Assembly (NCBI RefSeq): GCF_007828955.1
Contig: NZ_VIVR01000001.1
Coordinates: 4,960,001-5,024,000, forward strand
From: Kitasatospora atroaurantiaca
GTDB lineage: Bacteria > Actinomycetota > Actinomycetes > Streptomycetales > Streptomycetaceae
Length of the DNA stretch: 64,000 nt
Direction: 5' to 3'
The position numbers and the translations under genes were made by a program. Each line of letters begins with the position of its first letter. The stretch's first letter is position 1. Below, piece by piece: positions 43,718-52,174 of the stretch. Below the pieces are notes generated by a model. The model worked only from the letters and a program-made list of their open reading frames with translations, was not told where the DNA came from and did not search any database.

Positions 43718-44905
43718 ATGACTACTTCAGTGATCGTCGCTGGTGCCCGAACCCCCATGGGCCGTCTCCTCGGCTCGCTCAAGGGCTTCTCCGGCGCGGA
43801 CCTCGGTGGCTTCGCCATCAAGGCCGCCGTCGAGCGGGCCGGCATCACCGGTGACCAGGTCCAGTACGTGATCATGGGCCAGGTGCTGCAGGCCGGTGCC
43901 GGCCAGATCCCGGCCCGCCAGGCCGCCGTCAAGGCCGGCATCCCGATGAACGTCCCCGCCCTGACCATCAACAAGGTCTGTCTCTCCGGCCTGGACGCCA
44001 TCGCCCTGGCCGACCAGCTGATCCGCGCGGGCGAGTTCGACATCGTGGTGGCCGGTGGCCAGGAGTCGATGACCAACGCCCCGCACCTGCTGCCGAAGTC
44101 CCGCGAGGGCTTCAAGTACGGCGCGATCGAGATGCTCGACGCGATGGCGTACGACGGTCTGACCGACGCCTACGAGAACATCCCGATGGGCGAGTCCACC
44201 GAGAAGCACAACACCCGCCTGGGCATCCCGCGCGACGTGCAGGACGCGATCGCCGCCGCCTCGCACCAGCGGGCCGCCAAGGCGCAGCAGAACGGCGTCT
44301 TCGAGGCCGAGATCGTCCCGGTCGAGATCCCGCAGCGCAAGGGCGAGCCGGTCGTCTTCAGCCAGGACGAGGGCATCCGCGCCGAGACCACCGCGGAGAC
44401 CCTGGGCAAGCTGCGCCCGGCCTTCACCAAGGACGGCACCATCACCGCCGGCACCTCCTCGCAGATCTCGGACGGCGCCGCCGCCGTGGTCGTGATGAGC
44501 AAGGCCAAGGCCGAGGAGCTGGGCCTGACCTGGATCGCCGAGATCGGCGCGCACGGCAACGTGGCGGGCCCGGACAACTCGCTGCAGTCGCAGCCGTCCA
44601 ACGCCATCAAGCACGCGCTCTCCAAGGAGGGCATCGGCGTCGAGGACCTCGACCTGATCGAGATCAACGAGGCCTTCGCGGCCGTCGCCCACCAGTCCAT
44701 GAAGGACCTGGGCGTCAGCGACGAGAAGGTCAACGTCAACGGCGGCGCGATCGCGCTCGGCCACCCGATCGGCATGTCCGGCGCCCGCGTGGTGCTGCAC
44801 CTGGCGCTGGAGCTGCAGCGCCGCGGCGGCGGCGTCGGCGCGGCCGCGCTCTGCGGCGGCGGCGGCCAGGGCGATGCGCTGATCGTCCGGGTCCCCAAGG
44901 CCTGA
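43718..44905 (+). CDS. Acetyl-CoA C-acetyltransferase (thiolase)
   Basis: A 395-residue biosynthetic-type thiolase. The catalytic residues are Cys88 (NKVCLSGLDAI), His349 (GHPIGMSGAR) and Cys379 (CGGGGQGDALI). It condenses two acetyl-CoA to acetoacetyl-CoA or does the reverse. The dehydrogenase at 25550 would act on its product. ATG 43718 follows GAAGGGG and begins the homology (TTSVIVAGARTPMGRLLG). The active-site loop reads VCLSG where many family members have VCGSG. A hairpin separates it from meaB. Confidence 0.94.
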   Translation: MTTSVIVAGARTPMGRLLGSLKGFSGADLGGFAIKAAVERAGITGDQVQYVIMGQVLQAGAGQIPARQAAVKAGIPMNVPALTINKVCLSGLDAIALADQLIRAGEFDIVVAGGQESMTNAPHLLPKSREGFKYGAIEMLDAMAYDGLTDAYENIPMGESTEKHNTRLGIPRDVQDAIAAASHQRAAKAQQNGVFEAEIVPVEIPQRKGEPVVFSQDEGIRAETTAETLGKLRPAFTKDGTITAGTSSQISDGAAAVVVMSKAKAEELGLTWIAEIGAHGNVAGPDNSLQSQPSNAIKHALSKEGIGVEDLDLIEINEAFAAVAHQSMKDLGVSDEKVNVNGGAIALGHPIGMSGARVVLHLALELQRRGGGVGAAALCGGGGQGDALIVRVPKA

Positions 44906-44923
44906 GCATCTGACGTACCTTCG

Positions 44924-44956
44924 GGGCCGTGAAGCGCTGTCGGCGCTTCACGGCCC
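44924..44956 (+). terminator. Hairpin between thiolase gene and meaB
   Basis: Perfect 14-pair stem GGGCCGTGAAGCGC-TGTCG-GCGCTTCACGGCCC, 18 bases after the thiolase stop and 23 before the meaB start. Confidence 0.75.
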
Positions 44957-44979
44957 GTTCGGGATCTAGGAGCACCCTG

Positions 44980-45936
44980 ATGATCGACGTCCCCACGCTG
45001 GTCGAGCAGGCCCGCGAGGGCAGGCCGCGGGCCGTCGCCCGGCTGATCACGCTGGTCGAGAACGCGGCACCCGAGCTGCGCGAGGTGATGGCCGCGCTGG
45101 CTCCGTACACCGGGCAGGCGTACACGGTGGGGCTCACCGGCTCGCCCGGGGTGGGGAAGTCCACCTCGACCTCCGCCCTGGTCTCGGCGTACCGCAGGCT
45201 CGGCAAGCGGGTCGGGGTGCTGGCCGTCGACCCGTCCTCGCCGTTCTCCGGCGGCGCGCTGCTCGGCGACCGGGTGCGGATGCAGGAGCACGCCACCGAC
45301 CCCGAGGTCTTCATCCGCTCGATGGCCACCCGGGGTCACCTGGGCGGGCTCTCCTGGTCCGCGCCGCAGGCGCTTCGGGTACTCGACGCGGCGGGCTGTG
45401 ACGTGATCCTGGTGGAGACCGTCGGCGTCGGCCAGTCCGAGGTCGAGGTGGCCGCGCAGGCCGACACCACCGTGGTCCTGCTGGCCCCCGGCATGGGCGA
45501 CGGCATCCAGGCGGCCAAGGCCGGGATCCTGGAGATCGGTGACGTCTTCGTGGTCAACAAGGCCGACCGGGACGGCGCGGACGCCACCGCCCGCGAGCTC
45601 AACCACATGCTCGGCCTCGGCGAGGCCCGCGAGGCGGGTGAGTGGCGGCCGCCGATCGTCAAGACGGTCGCGGCGCGCGGCGAAGGCGTGGACGAGGTGG
45701 TCGAGGCGCTCGAGAAGCACCGCGCCTGGCTGGCCGAGACCGGCGAACTCGCCACCCGCCGCCGCCGCCGGGCCGCCGACGAGGTCGAGGCAATCGCCCT
45801 CGCGGCCCTACGCGCCCGGATCGGCGACCTCCACGGCGACCGCCACCTCTCCGCCCTGGCCGAACGCGTCGCAGCCGGCGACCTCGACCCCTACGGCGCC
45901 GCCGACGAACTCATCTCAAGCCTCACCAACCCCTGA
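44980..45936 (+). CDS. meaB: MeaB-type G-protein chaperone of B12-dependent mutases
   Basis: A 318-residue SIMIBI-class GTPase (ArgK/MeaB) that loads adenosylcobalamin into acyl-CoA mutases and protects them. P-loop GSPGVGKST has Lys60; VLAVDPSSPFSGGALLGDRVRM and ILVETVGVGQSEVEVA are switch and G3 regions; VNKADR is G4. The N-terminal helical arm and C-terminal dimerisation helices are present. AGGAG lies seven bases before ATG 44980. The likely client is methylmalonyl- or isobutyryl-CoA mutase; icmA is about 9 kb downstream. Confidence 0.95.
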   Translation: MIDVPTLVEQAREGRPRAVARLITLVENAAPELREVMAALAPYTGQAYTVGLTGSPGVGKSTSTSALVSAYRRLGKRVGVLAVDPSSPFSGGALLGDRVRMQEHATDPEVFIRSMATRGHLGGLSWSAPQALRVLDAAGCDVILVETVGVGQSEVEVAAQADTTVVLLAPGMGDGIQAAKAGILEIGDVFVVNKADRDGADATARELNHMLGLGEAREAGEWRPPIVKTVAARGEGVDEVVEALEKHRAWLAETGELATRRRRRAADEVEAIALAALRARIGDLHGDRHLSALAERVAAGDLDPYGAADELISSLTNP

Positions 45937-45984
45937 CCCACTGGCCATCCGGCCAACCCTTGGCGGCGCAATCGGGCACTCATC

Positions 45985-46147
45985 AGGGGCGCGGGGAACT
46001 GCGCGAGTCCGGAAGGCTCGACGCCGCACTTTGCCGCCTCGTGAACAAGGCGAGGCTTCGGGCCAACCACTAGGGGCGCGGGGAACTGCGCGAATCCGGA
46101 AGAGTCGACGCCGCACTCTCCCGCTTCGCGCAGTTCCTCGCGCCCCT
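45985..46147. repeat. Dispersed inverted repeat, copy 5, with duplicated left arm
   Basis: The left half (AGGGGCGCGGGGAACTGCGCGA, then TCCGGAAG, CTCGACGCCGCACT) occurs twice, at 45985-46030 and 46072-46118, before a single right arm (TCGCGCAGTTCCTCGCGCCCCT). GGGCCAACCACT separates them. It lies between convergent meaB and the MarR gene. Confidence 0.85.
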
Positions 46148-46200
46148 GGGTGGTGCATGGCTGAGCTCGTGCCCAAGGCCATGGCCAACCAAGCTCGGTG

Positions 46201-46722
46201 CTACGCCCGGCCGCGGAGGGCGCGGAGGTGCTCGGCGATCGGGGACAGCGCCGCGTACATCGCGTCGATCTGCTCGGGCGTGAGCCGGTCGATGAAGTGG
46301 TGGCGGACGCTGCGGACGTGGTCGGGCGCGACCTTCTGCATGGTCTCCCAGCCGAGGTCGGTCAGGTTCGCGTAGAGGCCGCGGCGGTCGCCGGGACACT
46401 CCTGACGGAGTACCAGCCCGGCGTTCTCCATCCGGGTGATCTGGTGCGAGAGCCGGCTCTTGGACTGCAGGGTCGCGGTGGCCAGGTCGGTCATCCGCAT
46501 CCGGCGCTCGGGGGCCTCCGAGAGCACGACCAGGATCTCGTAGTCGTTGCTCGCCAGGTTGTGCGGCTGCAGCTCGCGGCCCAGCTGGTAGTCCAGGAGT
46601 TTGCTGACCTCCAGGTGGGCACGCCAGAACTGCTGCTCCTTGGCGGAGAGCCAAGGGGCCTCCTCCTCTGCCACGGGGGGAGAGGAGGAGGCCGCTGCGG
46701 GGTCGGTGGTGTGCGTGTCCAT
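46201..46722 (-). CDS. MarR-family transcriptional regulator
   Basis: A 173-residue winged-helix regulator. An Ala/Pro/Ser-rich start precedes the MarR domain: NDYEILVVLSEAPERRMRMTDLATATLQSKSRLSHQITRMENAGLVLRQECPGDRRGLYANLT, with the wing DRRG. The protein should dimerise and bind a palindrome, most likely the ATTGT...ACAAT repeat 20 to 39 bases upstream of its start, so it probably represses itself. ATG 46734 is a second possible start. The AIM24 genes lie just upstream on the same strand. Confidence 0.92.
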   Translation of the reverse strand: MDTHTTDPAAASSSPPVAEEEAPWLSAKEQQFWRAHLEVSKLLDYQLGRELQPHNLASNDYEILVVLSEAPERRMRMTDLATATLQSKSRLSHQITRMENAGLVLRQECPGDRRGLYANLTDLGWETMQKVAPDHVRSVRHHFIDRLTPEQIDAMYAALSPIAEHLRALRGRA

Positions 46723-46741
46723 GCGGACAAGCATAGCCGAG

Positions 46742-46761
46742 ATTGTTAAATGTTGTACAAT
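46742..46761 (-). promoter_or_regulatory. Probable MarR operator
   Basis: ATTGTTAAATGTTGTACAAT: outer arms ATTGT and ACAAT, with a perfect inner palindrome TTGTACAA at 46753-46760. This AT-rich island overlaps where the -35/-10 of the MarR gene should be. Confidence 0.55.
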
Positions 46762-46795
46762 ATGACTTATTCGCCCACGGGGGCGCCGAGCAGCC

Positions 46796-47761
46796 TCAGA
46801 GCCCGAACCGCCGCCCCAGGTCGCCCAGGTTCCCGAGCCCCGGCACGTTGATGTTCGGCAGCTGCTGACCGCCGGCATGCCCGGCCTGCTGGTGCGGCAT
46901 CCCACCGCCCGGCACCCCGGCCTCCGCGTGCACCACACCCACCGAACGCTCCGCCATCAGCGTCTCGGTGGACTGCAGCAGCACCTGCCCGGCCCCGATG
47001 AACTCGAACTGGTGCTCCTCGCCGGAGGCCCCACCGAGACCGGTCAGGTGACGCAGCCCGCCGATCAGGCCGTGCATGTAGCTGTGGTCGTAATGATGGC
47101 AGGGCGCGGGGCAGTCGGCCCAGCCGACCAGCGCCTGCGGATCCACCCGGATAGGTGGCTCCACGAAGTGCACCGGACCGTTGGACGCCGCCACGAACTT
47201 GCCGGAGCCGATCAGGGTCAGGAAGCCCGGGATGATCGACTGTTTCAGAGCCAGCGTGGGCTCGAAGGCCAGCAGGTTGCCCGAACGGACCGTCAGGTTG
47301 CCCTGCTCCAGGTCGTACGAGTTCAGGTCGAAGGCCCGGTCGGCGAGCAGCAGCTTGCCGCGGCCCTCGGCCAGCGTCCAGTCCGCCGCGTGCAGCGGGG
47401 AGTTGAAGTTCCGCTCCAGCACCTGGTCGATCACGCCCCGGCCGACGCCCGAGAAGCGGATGTCGCCGTAGTAGGCGATCATCTTGCCCTTCTGCAGGTA
47501 GTACGGGCCGTTCAGGTCGACCGAGAAGGCGTACGGGTTGACGTTGTCGTTGACCGGCAGGCTGTTGGCGTCGTGCACCACCGGGCCGCTGCCGCCCTGG
47601 GGCTGCGGCAGCGGGGCGCCGTACTGGCCCTGCGGCGGCATCGGCATGCCGACCTGGGTCGGCTGGTACGCCTGCTGGTACTGCTGCTGGGAGTAACCCT
47701 GCGGCGGCTGCTGCGGATAGCCGGGCTGCTGGCCGTACGGCTGCTGCGGAGGGTAGGACAT
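46796..47761 (-). CDS. AIM24-family protein with Gln/Pro-rich N-terminus
   Basis: A 321-residue protein. The first 60 residues are Pro/Gln/Tyr/Gly-rich (SYPPQQPYGQQPGYPQQPPQ), then an AIM24/TIGR00266-type beta-structured domain (GPYYLQKGKMIAYYGDIRFSG, SGNLLAFEPTLALKQSI, GSGKFVAASNGPVHFVEPPIRVDPQALVGWADC). The C-terminal 60 residues are Gly/His/Pro-rich. It is the third gene of a tight cluster of three paralogues; its ATG overlaps the TGA of the previous gene (ATGA). The cellular role of bacterial AIM24 proteins is not established. Confidence 0.88.
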   Translation of the reverse strand: MSYPPQQPYGQQPGYPQQPPQGYSQQQYQQAYQPTQVGMPMPPQGQYGAPLPQPQGGSGPVVHDANSLPVNDNVNPYAFSVDLNGPYYLQKGKMIAYYGDIRFSGVGRGVIDQVLERNFNSPLHAADWTLAEGRGKLLLADRAFDLNSYDLEQGNLTVRSGNLLAFEPTLALKQSIIPGFLTLIGSGKFVAASNGPVHFVEPPIRVDPQALVGWADCPAPCHHYDHSYMHGLIGGLRHLTGLGGASGEEHQFEFIGAGQVLLQSTETLMAERSVGVVHAEAGVPGGGMPHQQAGHAGGQQLPNINVPGLGNLGDLGRRFGL

Positions 47762-48411
47762 CAGAGCTTCTCCTCGCTCGCCTGCACGTACACCACGCCG
47801 TGCCCGGACAGCTCCAGCTGGAACGCCTCGCCGGAACCGCGTCCGATCATGTCGCGCCAACCCAGCGCGGTGGACAGCTTGTTGGTGACCTGGCCGCGGT
47901 GCGCCACGTACGCCTGCGGGTCCACGTGCACCGGCTGGTTCGGGGCGATCGGCAGTTCGATGACGCCGCCGTGGGCCATCACCGCGACCGAGCCCTGGCC
48001 GTCCAGCTTCGTGGTGAACAGGCCCTGGCCGGTGACCTGGCCGCGGACCATGCCCATCACGCCGCCCTGCGAGCCCATGAACATGGTGGACTGCTGCAGC
48101 GTGCCGTCGAAGGCCAGCAGCCGGTCGGCCTCCACGTAGAGGGTGTCGCCGGCCAGGTCGATCACGTGGACGTTGTGGCCGCCGTGGCCGAACATCACGC
48201 TGCCCTGGCCCTCGACGGTCATCAGCGGGGTGTCCTCGTTGGCCACCCGGCGCCCGATCATCGACATCACGCCGCCCTGGCCGCCCATCACGTTGGGCTT
48301 GAAGGTGACCTCGCCGGTGTAGGCGAGCATCGCGCCGCGCTGGCTGAACACCCGCTGGCCGGGGAAGATCTTCGCCTCGACCATCTTGTTGTTGATCTTC
48401 GTGAAGGCCAT
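47761..48411 (-). CDS. AIM24-family protein (second of three)
   Basis: A 216-residue AIM24-domain protein without extension (VFSQRGAMLAYTGEVTFKPNV, LTGEGLFT-like GQGLFTTKLDGQGSVAVMAHGG, VHVDPQAYVAHRGQV). No signal peptide or membrane segment. Both ends overlap the neighbouring paralogues by one base in stop/start junctions, so the three are translated together. The repeated Gly/Val/Met beta-strand pattern fits the trimer-like fold predicted for this family. Confidence 0.9.
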   Translation of the reverse strand: MAFTKINNKMVEAKIFPGQRVFSQRGAMLAYTGEVTFKPNVMGGQGGVMSMIGRRVANEDTPLMTVEGQGSVMFGHGGHNVHVIDLAGDTLYVEADRLLAFDGTLQQSTMFMGSQGGVMGMVRGQVTGQGLFTTKLDGQGSVAVMAHGGVIELPIAPNQPVHVDPQAYVAHRGQVTNKLSTALGWRDMIGRGSGEAFQLELSGHGVVYVQASEEKL

Positions 48412-49049
48412 CAGACGTCACCCCCGAAGGTCATCTTCTCGGACGGCTGGACGTACACCAGGCCCTCGCCGGTGAACTCCACCTGCATCGCCTCGCCGCC
48501 GCCCTCGCCGATCAGGGTGGTCCAGCCCGCGCCCGACTTCAGGCTGCGGTTGAGGCTCCCGGTGTGCGCCACGTACGCGCCCGGGTCGACCCGCAGCGGC
48601 ATGCCCTGGGAGACCCGGAGGATGATCGCCGGGCCCTTGGAGGTGAGCGCGGCCCAGCCGCTGCCCTCGACCTTGGTGGTGAAGAGGCCGTTGCCGGAGG
48701 CCATGCCGTTGAGACCGGTGAAGCTGGTACCGGTGTGCAGCGTCGCCTCGGTGCAGAGCAGGTTGTCCGACTCGACGAAGAGCGTCTCGCCGTTCAACCG
48801 CACCAGGTTGACCTCGGTGGCCTTGTCGGCGAAGTAGCAGGTGCCCTGCCCCTTCACCTCCATGACCTCCATCTGCTCACCTGTCAGCCGGCGGGTGACC
48901 ATGCCACGCAGGCCGTCACCGCCACCGCTGAGCTTCTTGAAGTTCATCTGGCCCGTGTACGCGACCATGCAACCGTTACGGGCTTTCACGGAGTCGCCCG
49001 CCATGTCTACGGCGAGGACCTTGGACCCCTGGAGTCGAAACTGTGCCAC
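48411..49049 (-). CDS. AIM24-family protein (first of three)
   Basis: A 212-residue AIM24-domain protein, the promoter-proximal member of the cluster (KARNGCMVAYTGQMNFKKLSGG, TLFVESDNLLCTEATLHTG, GNGLFTTKVEGSGWAALTSKG, LRVDPGAYVAHTGSLNRS). Its stop overlaps the ATG of the second gene. The 72-base gap upstream to the DUF2127 gene leaves room for a promoter. The three proteins differ enough to be old paralogues, likely forming a hetero-complex. Confidence 0.9.
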   Translation of the reverse strand: MAQFRLQGSKVLAVDMAGDSVKARNGCMVAYTGQMNFKKLSGGGDGLRGMVTRRLTGEQMEVMEVKGQGTCYFADKATEVNLVRLNGETLFVESDNLLCTEATLHTGTSFTGLNGMASGNGLFTTKVEGSGWAALTSKGPAIILRVSQGMPLRVDPGAYVAHTGSLNRSLKSGAGWTTLIGEGGGEAMQVEFTGEGLVYVQPSEKMTFGGDV

Positions 49050-49121
49050 CGGGCGAATGTAGCGGTAGCGGTCGACTCCAGGGGAGAGGCTGTGGGCCGT
49101 CTGGTACGGATCTGGAACAAA

Positions 49122-49898
49122 TCAGACCGCGGCGGGCACCGTGCCGGCCGCCTGCTCGACCTCCAGGAGCGAGGCGGAGTGCCGCTCGGCCTCGAAGGCG
49201 ACCACGCCGCCGCGCAGGCCGAAGAGCCGCTTGGAGAGCAGGATCCAGAGCACCGCGATGATGTTCAGCGCCAGGGTGCAGATCTTCACCGCGCTGACGT
49301 GCTCACTGAGTTCGTACACCTCCAGCGGCAGGAAGGCGGCGGTGGCCACCACCGTGAGGTACTCGGCCCAGCGCCTGCCCATCCAGAGGCCGACCGCCTC
49401 GACGATCTCGATCACCGCGTACGCGAGCAGGGCGACCGCCACGATCAGCAGGGTGCTGTGCTTGAAGTCGAAGCTCTTGCGGATGGTGTCCACGATGGGC
49501 GAGTGCTCGAGGTCCCAGTGGAAGTGGTCGGTGACGGGCTTGAAGACCGTCAGGTTCTCGTCGAAGAACTCGCGCACTGCGTCCTGGCTGTTGGAGAACT
49601 TCCAGACCGCCCAGGCCACCACGATGATCAGCAGACCGCGCAGGAACCGCTCGACCGCGAGGAAGCGCAGGATGAAGAGGTCGCGCAGCGCCTTGCCGCG
49701 CGGTACCAGCGGAGCCTCGTCGGCCGGGCCCGAGCCGTGCGGCGCGCCGAGCGAGAAGTCCCCGCAGCGCAGGCAGCGCCAGGCGTCGCCGAGGGCGGTG
49801 TGCGCGTGCAGCCGCGAGCGCAGCTCGGGCTCGTCCGGGGCGTACGTGGTGTGGCCGCGCCTGGAGCACGTCCGGCGGTTCCAGTCGATCTTGAACAA
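49122..49898 (-). CDS. DUF2127 membrane protein with N-terminal Cys motif
   Basis: A 258-residue protein with four membrane helices (about 80-100, 148-168, 178-198, 206-226) matching DUF2127. The cytoplasmic N-terminus has CSRRGH at 11-16 and WRCLRCGDF near 40-48, a possible zinc site not in all family members. Function unknown. It is transcribed in the same direction as the AIM24 cluster, 72 bases upstream, so they could be one unit. ATG 49898 starts MFKIDWNRRTC. Confidence 0.85.
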   Translation of the reverse strand: MFKIDWNRRTCSRRGHTTYAPDEPELRSRLHAHTALGDAWRCLRCGDFSLGAPHGSGPADEAPLVPRGKALRDLFILRFLAVERFLRGLLIIVVAWAVWKFSNSQDAVREFFDENLTVFKPVTDHFHWDLEHSPIVDTIRKSFDFKHSTLLIVAVALLAYAVIEIVEAVGLWMGRRWAEYLTVVATAAFLPLEVYELSEHVSAVKICTLALNIIAVLWILLSKRLFGLRGGVVAFEAERHSASLLEVEQAAGTVPAAV

Positions 49899-50049
49899 CG
49901 GTGGCTCCCCCGCGAGAGTCGCCGGCCTGACCGTCAGGCCGTGCGGCAGAAGAATAGGGGTGCGCGGCCCTGATCAGCCGGTCCGGCCCGATTCTGTGGC
50001 GCCGCTGTGACGCTCGGCACCCCGGGCCTGGGCCGGGTGTGAGGTCGGT

Positions 50050-50088
50050 GATAATGGACCCGGGCTTGTGAGCCGGTTCACAAGCCCG
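50050..50088 (+). promoter_or_regulatory. Promoter -10 and 5'-UTR hairpin of the first DUF3817 gene
   Basis: GATAAT at 50050-50055 is a good -10. A perfect 11-pair hairpin CGGGCTTGTGA-GCCGGT-TCACAAGCCCG (50061-50088) would begin at the transcript's 5' end, 27 bases before the start codon. A role in mRNA stability is a guess. Confidence 0.45.
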
Positions 50089-50115
50089 CTCGCCGACCGC
50101 TTATGAGGTAACACC

Positions 50116-50442
50116 GTGAAGAGCAGCAGCGCCGTCCACCGCCTGCGCCTTGTGTCCGGGCCCGAGGGCCTCTCCTTCATCCTGCTGCTGATCTGCTCGG
50201 TGCTGAAGCGGACCACCAGCTTCGACGCCGTGCCGGTGATGGGCATGGTGCACGGCATCCTGTTCATCCTGTACGTGGTCTTCCTCGCCCTGGCGTGGCA
50301 GGGGCGGCGCTGGGACGCCAAGCGCGGCCTGCTGCTCCTCGTCCTGTCGGTGCTGCCGACGGGTGGCTTCTTCGCCGAGCGGATGCTCGCCAAGGAGGAA
50401 CGCGGCGAGCTCCGGGCCGAGGCCGAGCCCGCCACGGCCTGA
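50116..50442 (+). CDS. DUF3817 small membrane protein (first copy)
   Basis: A 108-residue protein with three membrane helices and the DUF3817 pattern (RLVSGPEGLSFILLLICSVLKRTTS, MGMVHGILFILYVVFLALAW, GLLLLVLSVLPTGGFFAERM). The conserved His in VHG and the Glu in ERM-like FFAER are family features. Function unknown. A paralogue is at 53247. GTG 50116 follows GAGGTAACACC, a weak ribosome binding site. Confidence 0.88.
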   Translation: MKSSSAVHRLRLVSGPEGLSFILLLICSVLKRTTSFDAVPVMGMVHGILFILYVVFLALAWQGRRWDAKRGLLLLVLSVLPTGGFFAERMLAKEERGELRAEAEPATA

Positions 50443-50452
50443 ACATGGTGAC

Positions 50453-50494
50453 GCGGGTGCCGGGCCTCCCCTCCGGAGGGCCCGGCACCCGCGC
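50453..50494. terminator. Bidirectional terminator between DUF3817 and M4 protease genes
   Basis: CGCGGGTGCCGGGC pairs perfectly with GCCCGGCACCCGCG around a Pyr-rich loop. It starts 10 bases after the DUF3817 stop; the convergent protease gene ends at 50528. Confidence 0.8.
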
Positions 50495-50527
50495 GTTTCA
50501 GGGGGTGCCGTCAGTGGAGTCCGACGG

Positions 50528-52174
50528 CTAGTTGACGTTGACCGCGGACCAGGCCGCGGCCACGGCGTTGTACTCGGCCGAGCCGGAGCCGTACAGGTCG
50601 GCAGCCGCCTGCAGGGTGCCGGTGCGCGCGCCCTTGTAGTCGGTGGTGGAGGTCCAGTAGACGGTCAGCGCCCGGTAGTAGATCGCGGCGGCCTTGGTGC
50701 GGCCGATGCCGGTCACCGTGGAGCCGTTGTAGGTCGGGCTGTTGTAGCTGACGCCGTTGATGGTCTTCGCGCCGCTGCCCTCGGCCAGCAGGTAGAAGAA
50801 GTGGTTGCCCACGCCGGACGAGTAGTGGACGTCCAGGTTGCCGACGGTGGAGGACCAGTAGTCGGCCGAGCCGCCGTCCTTGGAGGGCTTGTCCATGTAA
50901 CGGAGCGGCGTGCCGTTACCGTTGATGTTGATCAGCTCGCCGATCAGGTAGTCCGGGTTGTCCTTCGCCAGGTTGGCGGAGAACTCCACCATGGTGCCGA
51001 AGATGTCCGAGGTGGCCTCGTTGAGGCCGCCGGACTCGCCCGAGTAGTTCAGGCCCGCGGTGTTGGCCGTGACGCCGTGCGTCATCTCGTGGCCGGCCAC
51101 GTCCAGCTCGGTCAGCGGGTGGGTGTTGCTGGCGCCGTCGCCGTACGTCATGCAGAAGCAGGAGTCGCTCCAGAACGCGTTGACGTAGTTGCGGCCGTAG
51201 TGGACCCGGCTGTACGCGCCGACACCGTCGTTGCGGATGCCGTTGCGGCCGAAGGAGTTCTTGTAGAAGTCCCAGGTGGCCGCGGCGCCGAACTGCGCGT
51301 CCACGGCGGCCGACTGGCCGTTGGAGACCGCGCCGGTGCCCCAGGCGTTGTCGGCGTCGGTGTAGAGGGTGCCGTTGCCCGAGGTCCTGTTGGCCAGGTT
51401 GGTGGTGTACTGGCCGCCGCGGGTGGCGTCCTTCAGCTGGTACGTGCTGCCGGTGTAGTTGGTGGTCAGCGGCACGCTGCCGACGAAGACGCCGGTGCCG
51501 GTGCCGCTGGCGTTGGCGGTCCGGATGTCCTCGTGGGTGTAGAGCAGCTCACCGGTGGTGGCGTCGGTGACCAGGTGCTGGTTGCTGGGCGTGCCGTCGG
51601 CACGCATGCCCTCGACCACGGTCTCGTAGGCCAGGCGCGCGCTGCCGGAGGCCGCCCAGACGACCAGCTTGGCCGGGCTCGCCTTGCCGACCGAGGTGAT
51701 GGCCGGCTCGTCGGCGTCCTTGGCGATGCCGACGGTGGCCTGGACGGCACCGGTCGCCTGCGCGGCGGCCTTGTCGGCGGAGAGCTTCGGGGTGAGGGAG
51801 CCGAGGCTGAGCTTGCCGTTCACCGCGCGGTCCACCGACTTCAGCGAGCCGTTGGCCTTCTGGTGCACGATCAGGTCGCCGCCGAGGACCGGCAGGCCGC
51901 CGAAGGTGCGCTCGAAGCGCAGGTGGCGGGTGCCGTCCTTGTCGACGATGGCGTCCTTGGGTATGAGCTGCTCCTGGGCGCCGAGGCCGAGGGCGTGGGC
52001 GGCGGCCGGAGCCTCGTTGCGGGCCAGAGCGATCAGCTCGGTGTGCTGCGCGCCGACGGTCGCCTGTCCGACCGGGCTGGTGATGGCCTGCGCCGTACCG
52101 GCGCTGACCTGGATCGCGCCGGCGAGGATCGCCGAGGCGGAGAGAACGGCTCCGACTGTCAGCTTTCGCTTCAC
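50528..52174 (-). CDS. Secreted M4-family (thermolysin-like) metalloprotease
   Basis: A 548-residue exported zinc protease. Signal peptide at about 1-30 (MKRKLTVGAVLSASAILAGA...AQA), an FTP/PepSY propeptide (about 45-200) that acts as chaperone and inhibitor, then the catalytic domain. Zinc ligands are His362 and His366 of HEMTH (catalytic Glu363) and Glu386 of GGLNEATSD, twenty residues on as in thermolysin. The C-terminal helical domain has the catalytic His in NLDVHYSSGVGNHFFYLLAEG. It probably degrades extracellular protein. ATG 52174 gives the signal peptide. Confidence 0.96.
   Translation of the reverse strand: MKRKLTVGAVLSASAILAGAIQVSAGTAQAITSPVGQATVGAQHTELIALARNEAPAAAHALGLGAQEQLIPKDAIVDKDGTRHLRFERTFGGLPVLGGDLIVHQKANGSLKSVDRAVNGKLSLGSLTPKLSADKAAAQATGAVQATVGIAKDADEPAITSVGKASPAKLVVWAASGSARLAYETVVEGMRADGTPSNQHLVTDATTGELLYTHEDIRTANASGTGTGVFVGSVPLTTNYTGSTYQLKDATRGGQYTTNLANRTSGNGTLYTDADNAWGTGAVSNGQSAAVDAQFGAAATWDFYKNSFGRNGIRNDGVGAYSRVHYGRNYVNAFWSDSCFCMTYGDGASNTHPLTELDVAGHEMTHGVTANTAGLNYSGESGGLNEATSDIFGTMVEFSANLAKDNPDYLIGELININGNGTPLRYMDKPSKDGGSADYWSSTVGNLDVHYSSGVGNHFFYLLAEGSGAKTINGVSYNSPTYNGSTVTGIGRTKAAAIYYRALTVYWTSTTDYKGARTGTLQAAADLYGSGSAEYNAVAAAWSAVNVN

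Noticed and set aside
46796..48421. One 541-codon frame reading through two AIM24 genes
   Set aside because: Only the last 321 codons show the AIM24 domain with a real start at 47761; the rest is an out-of-frame shadow of the preceding paralogue.
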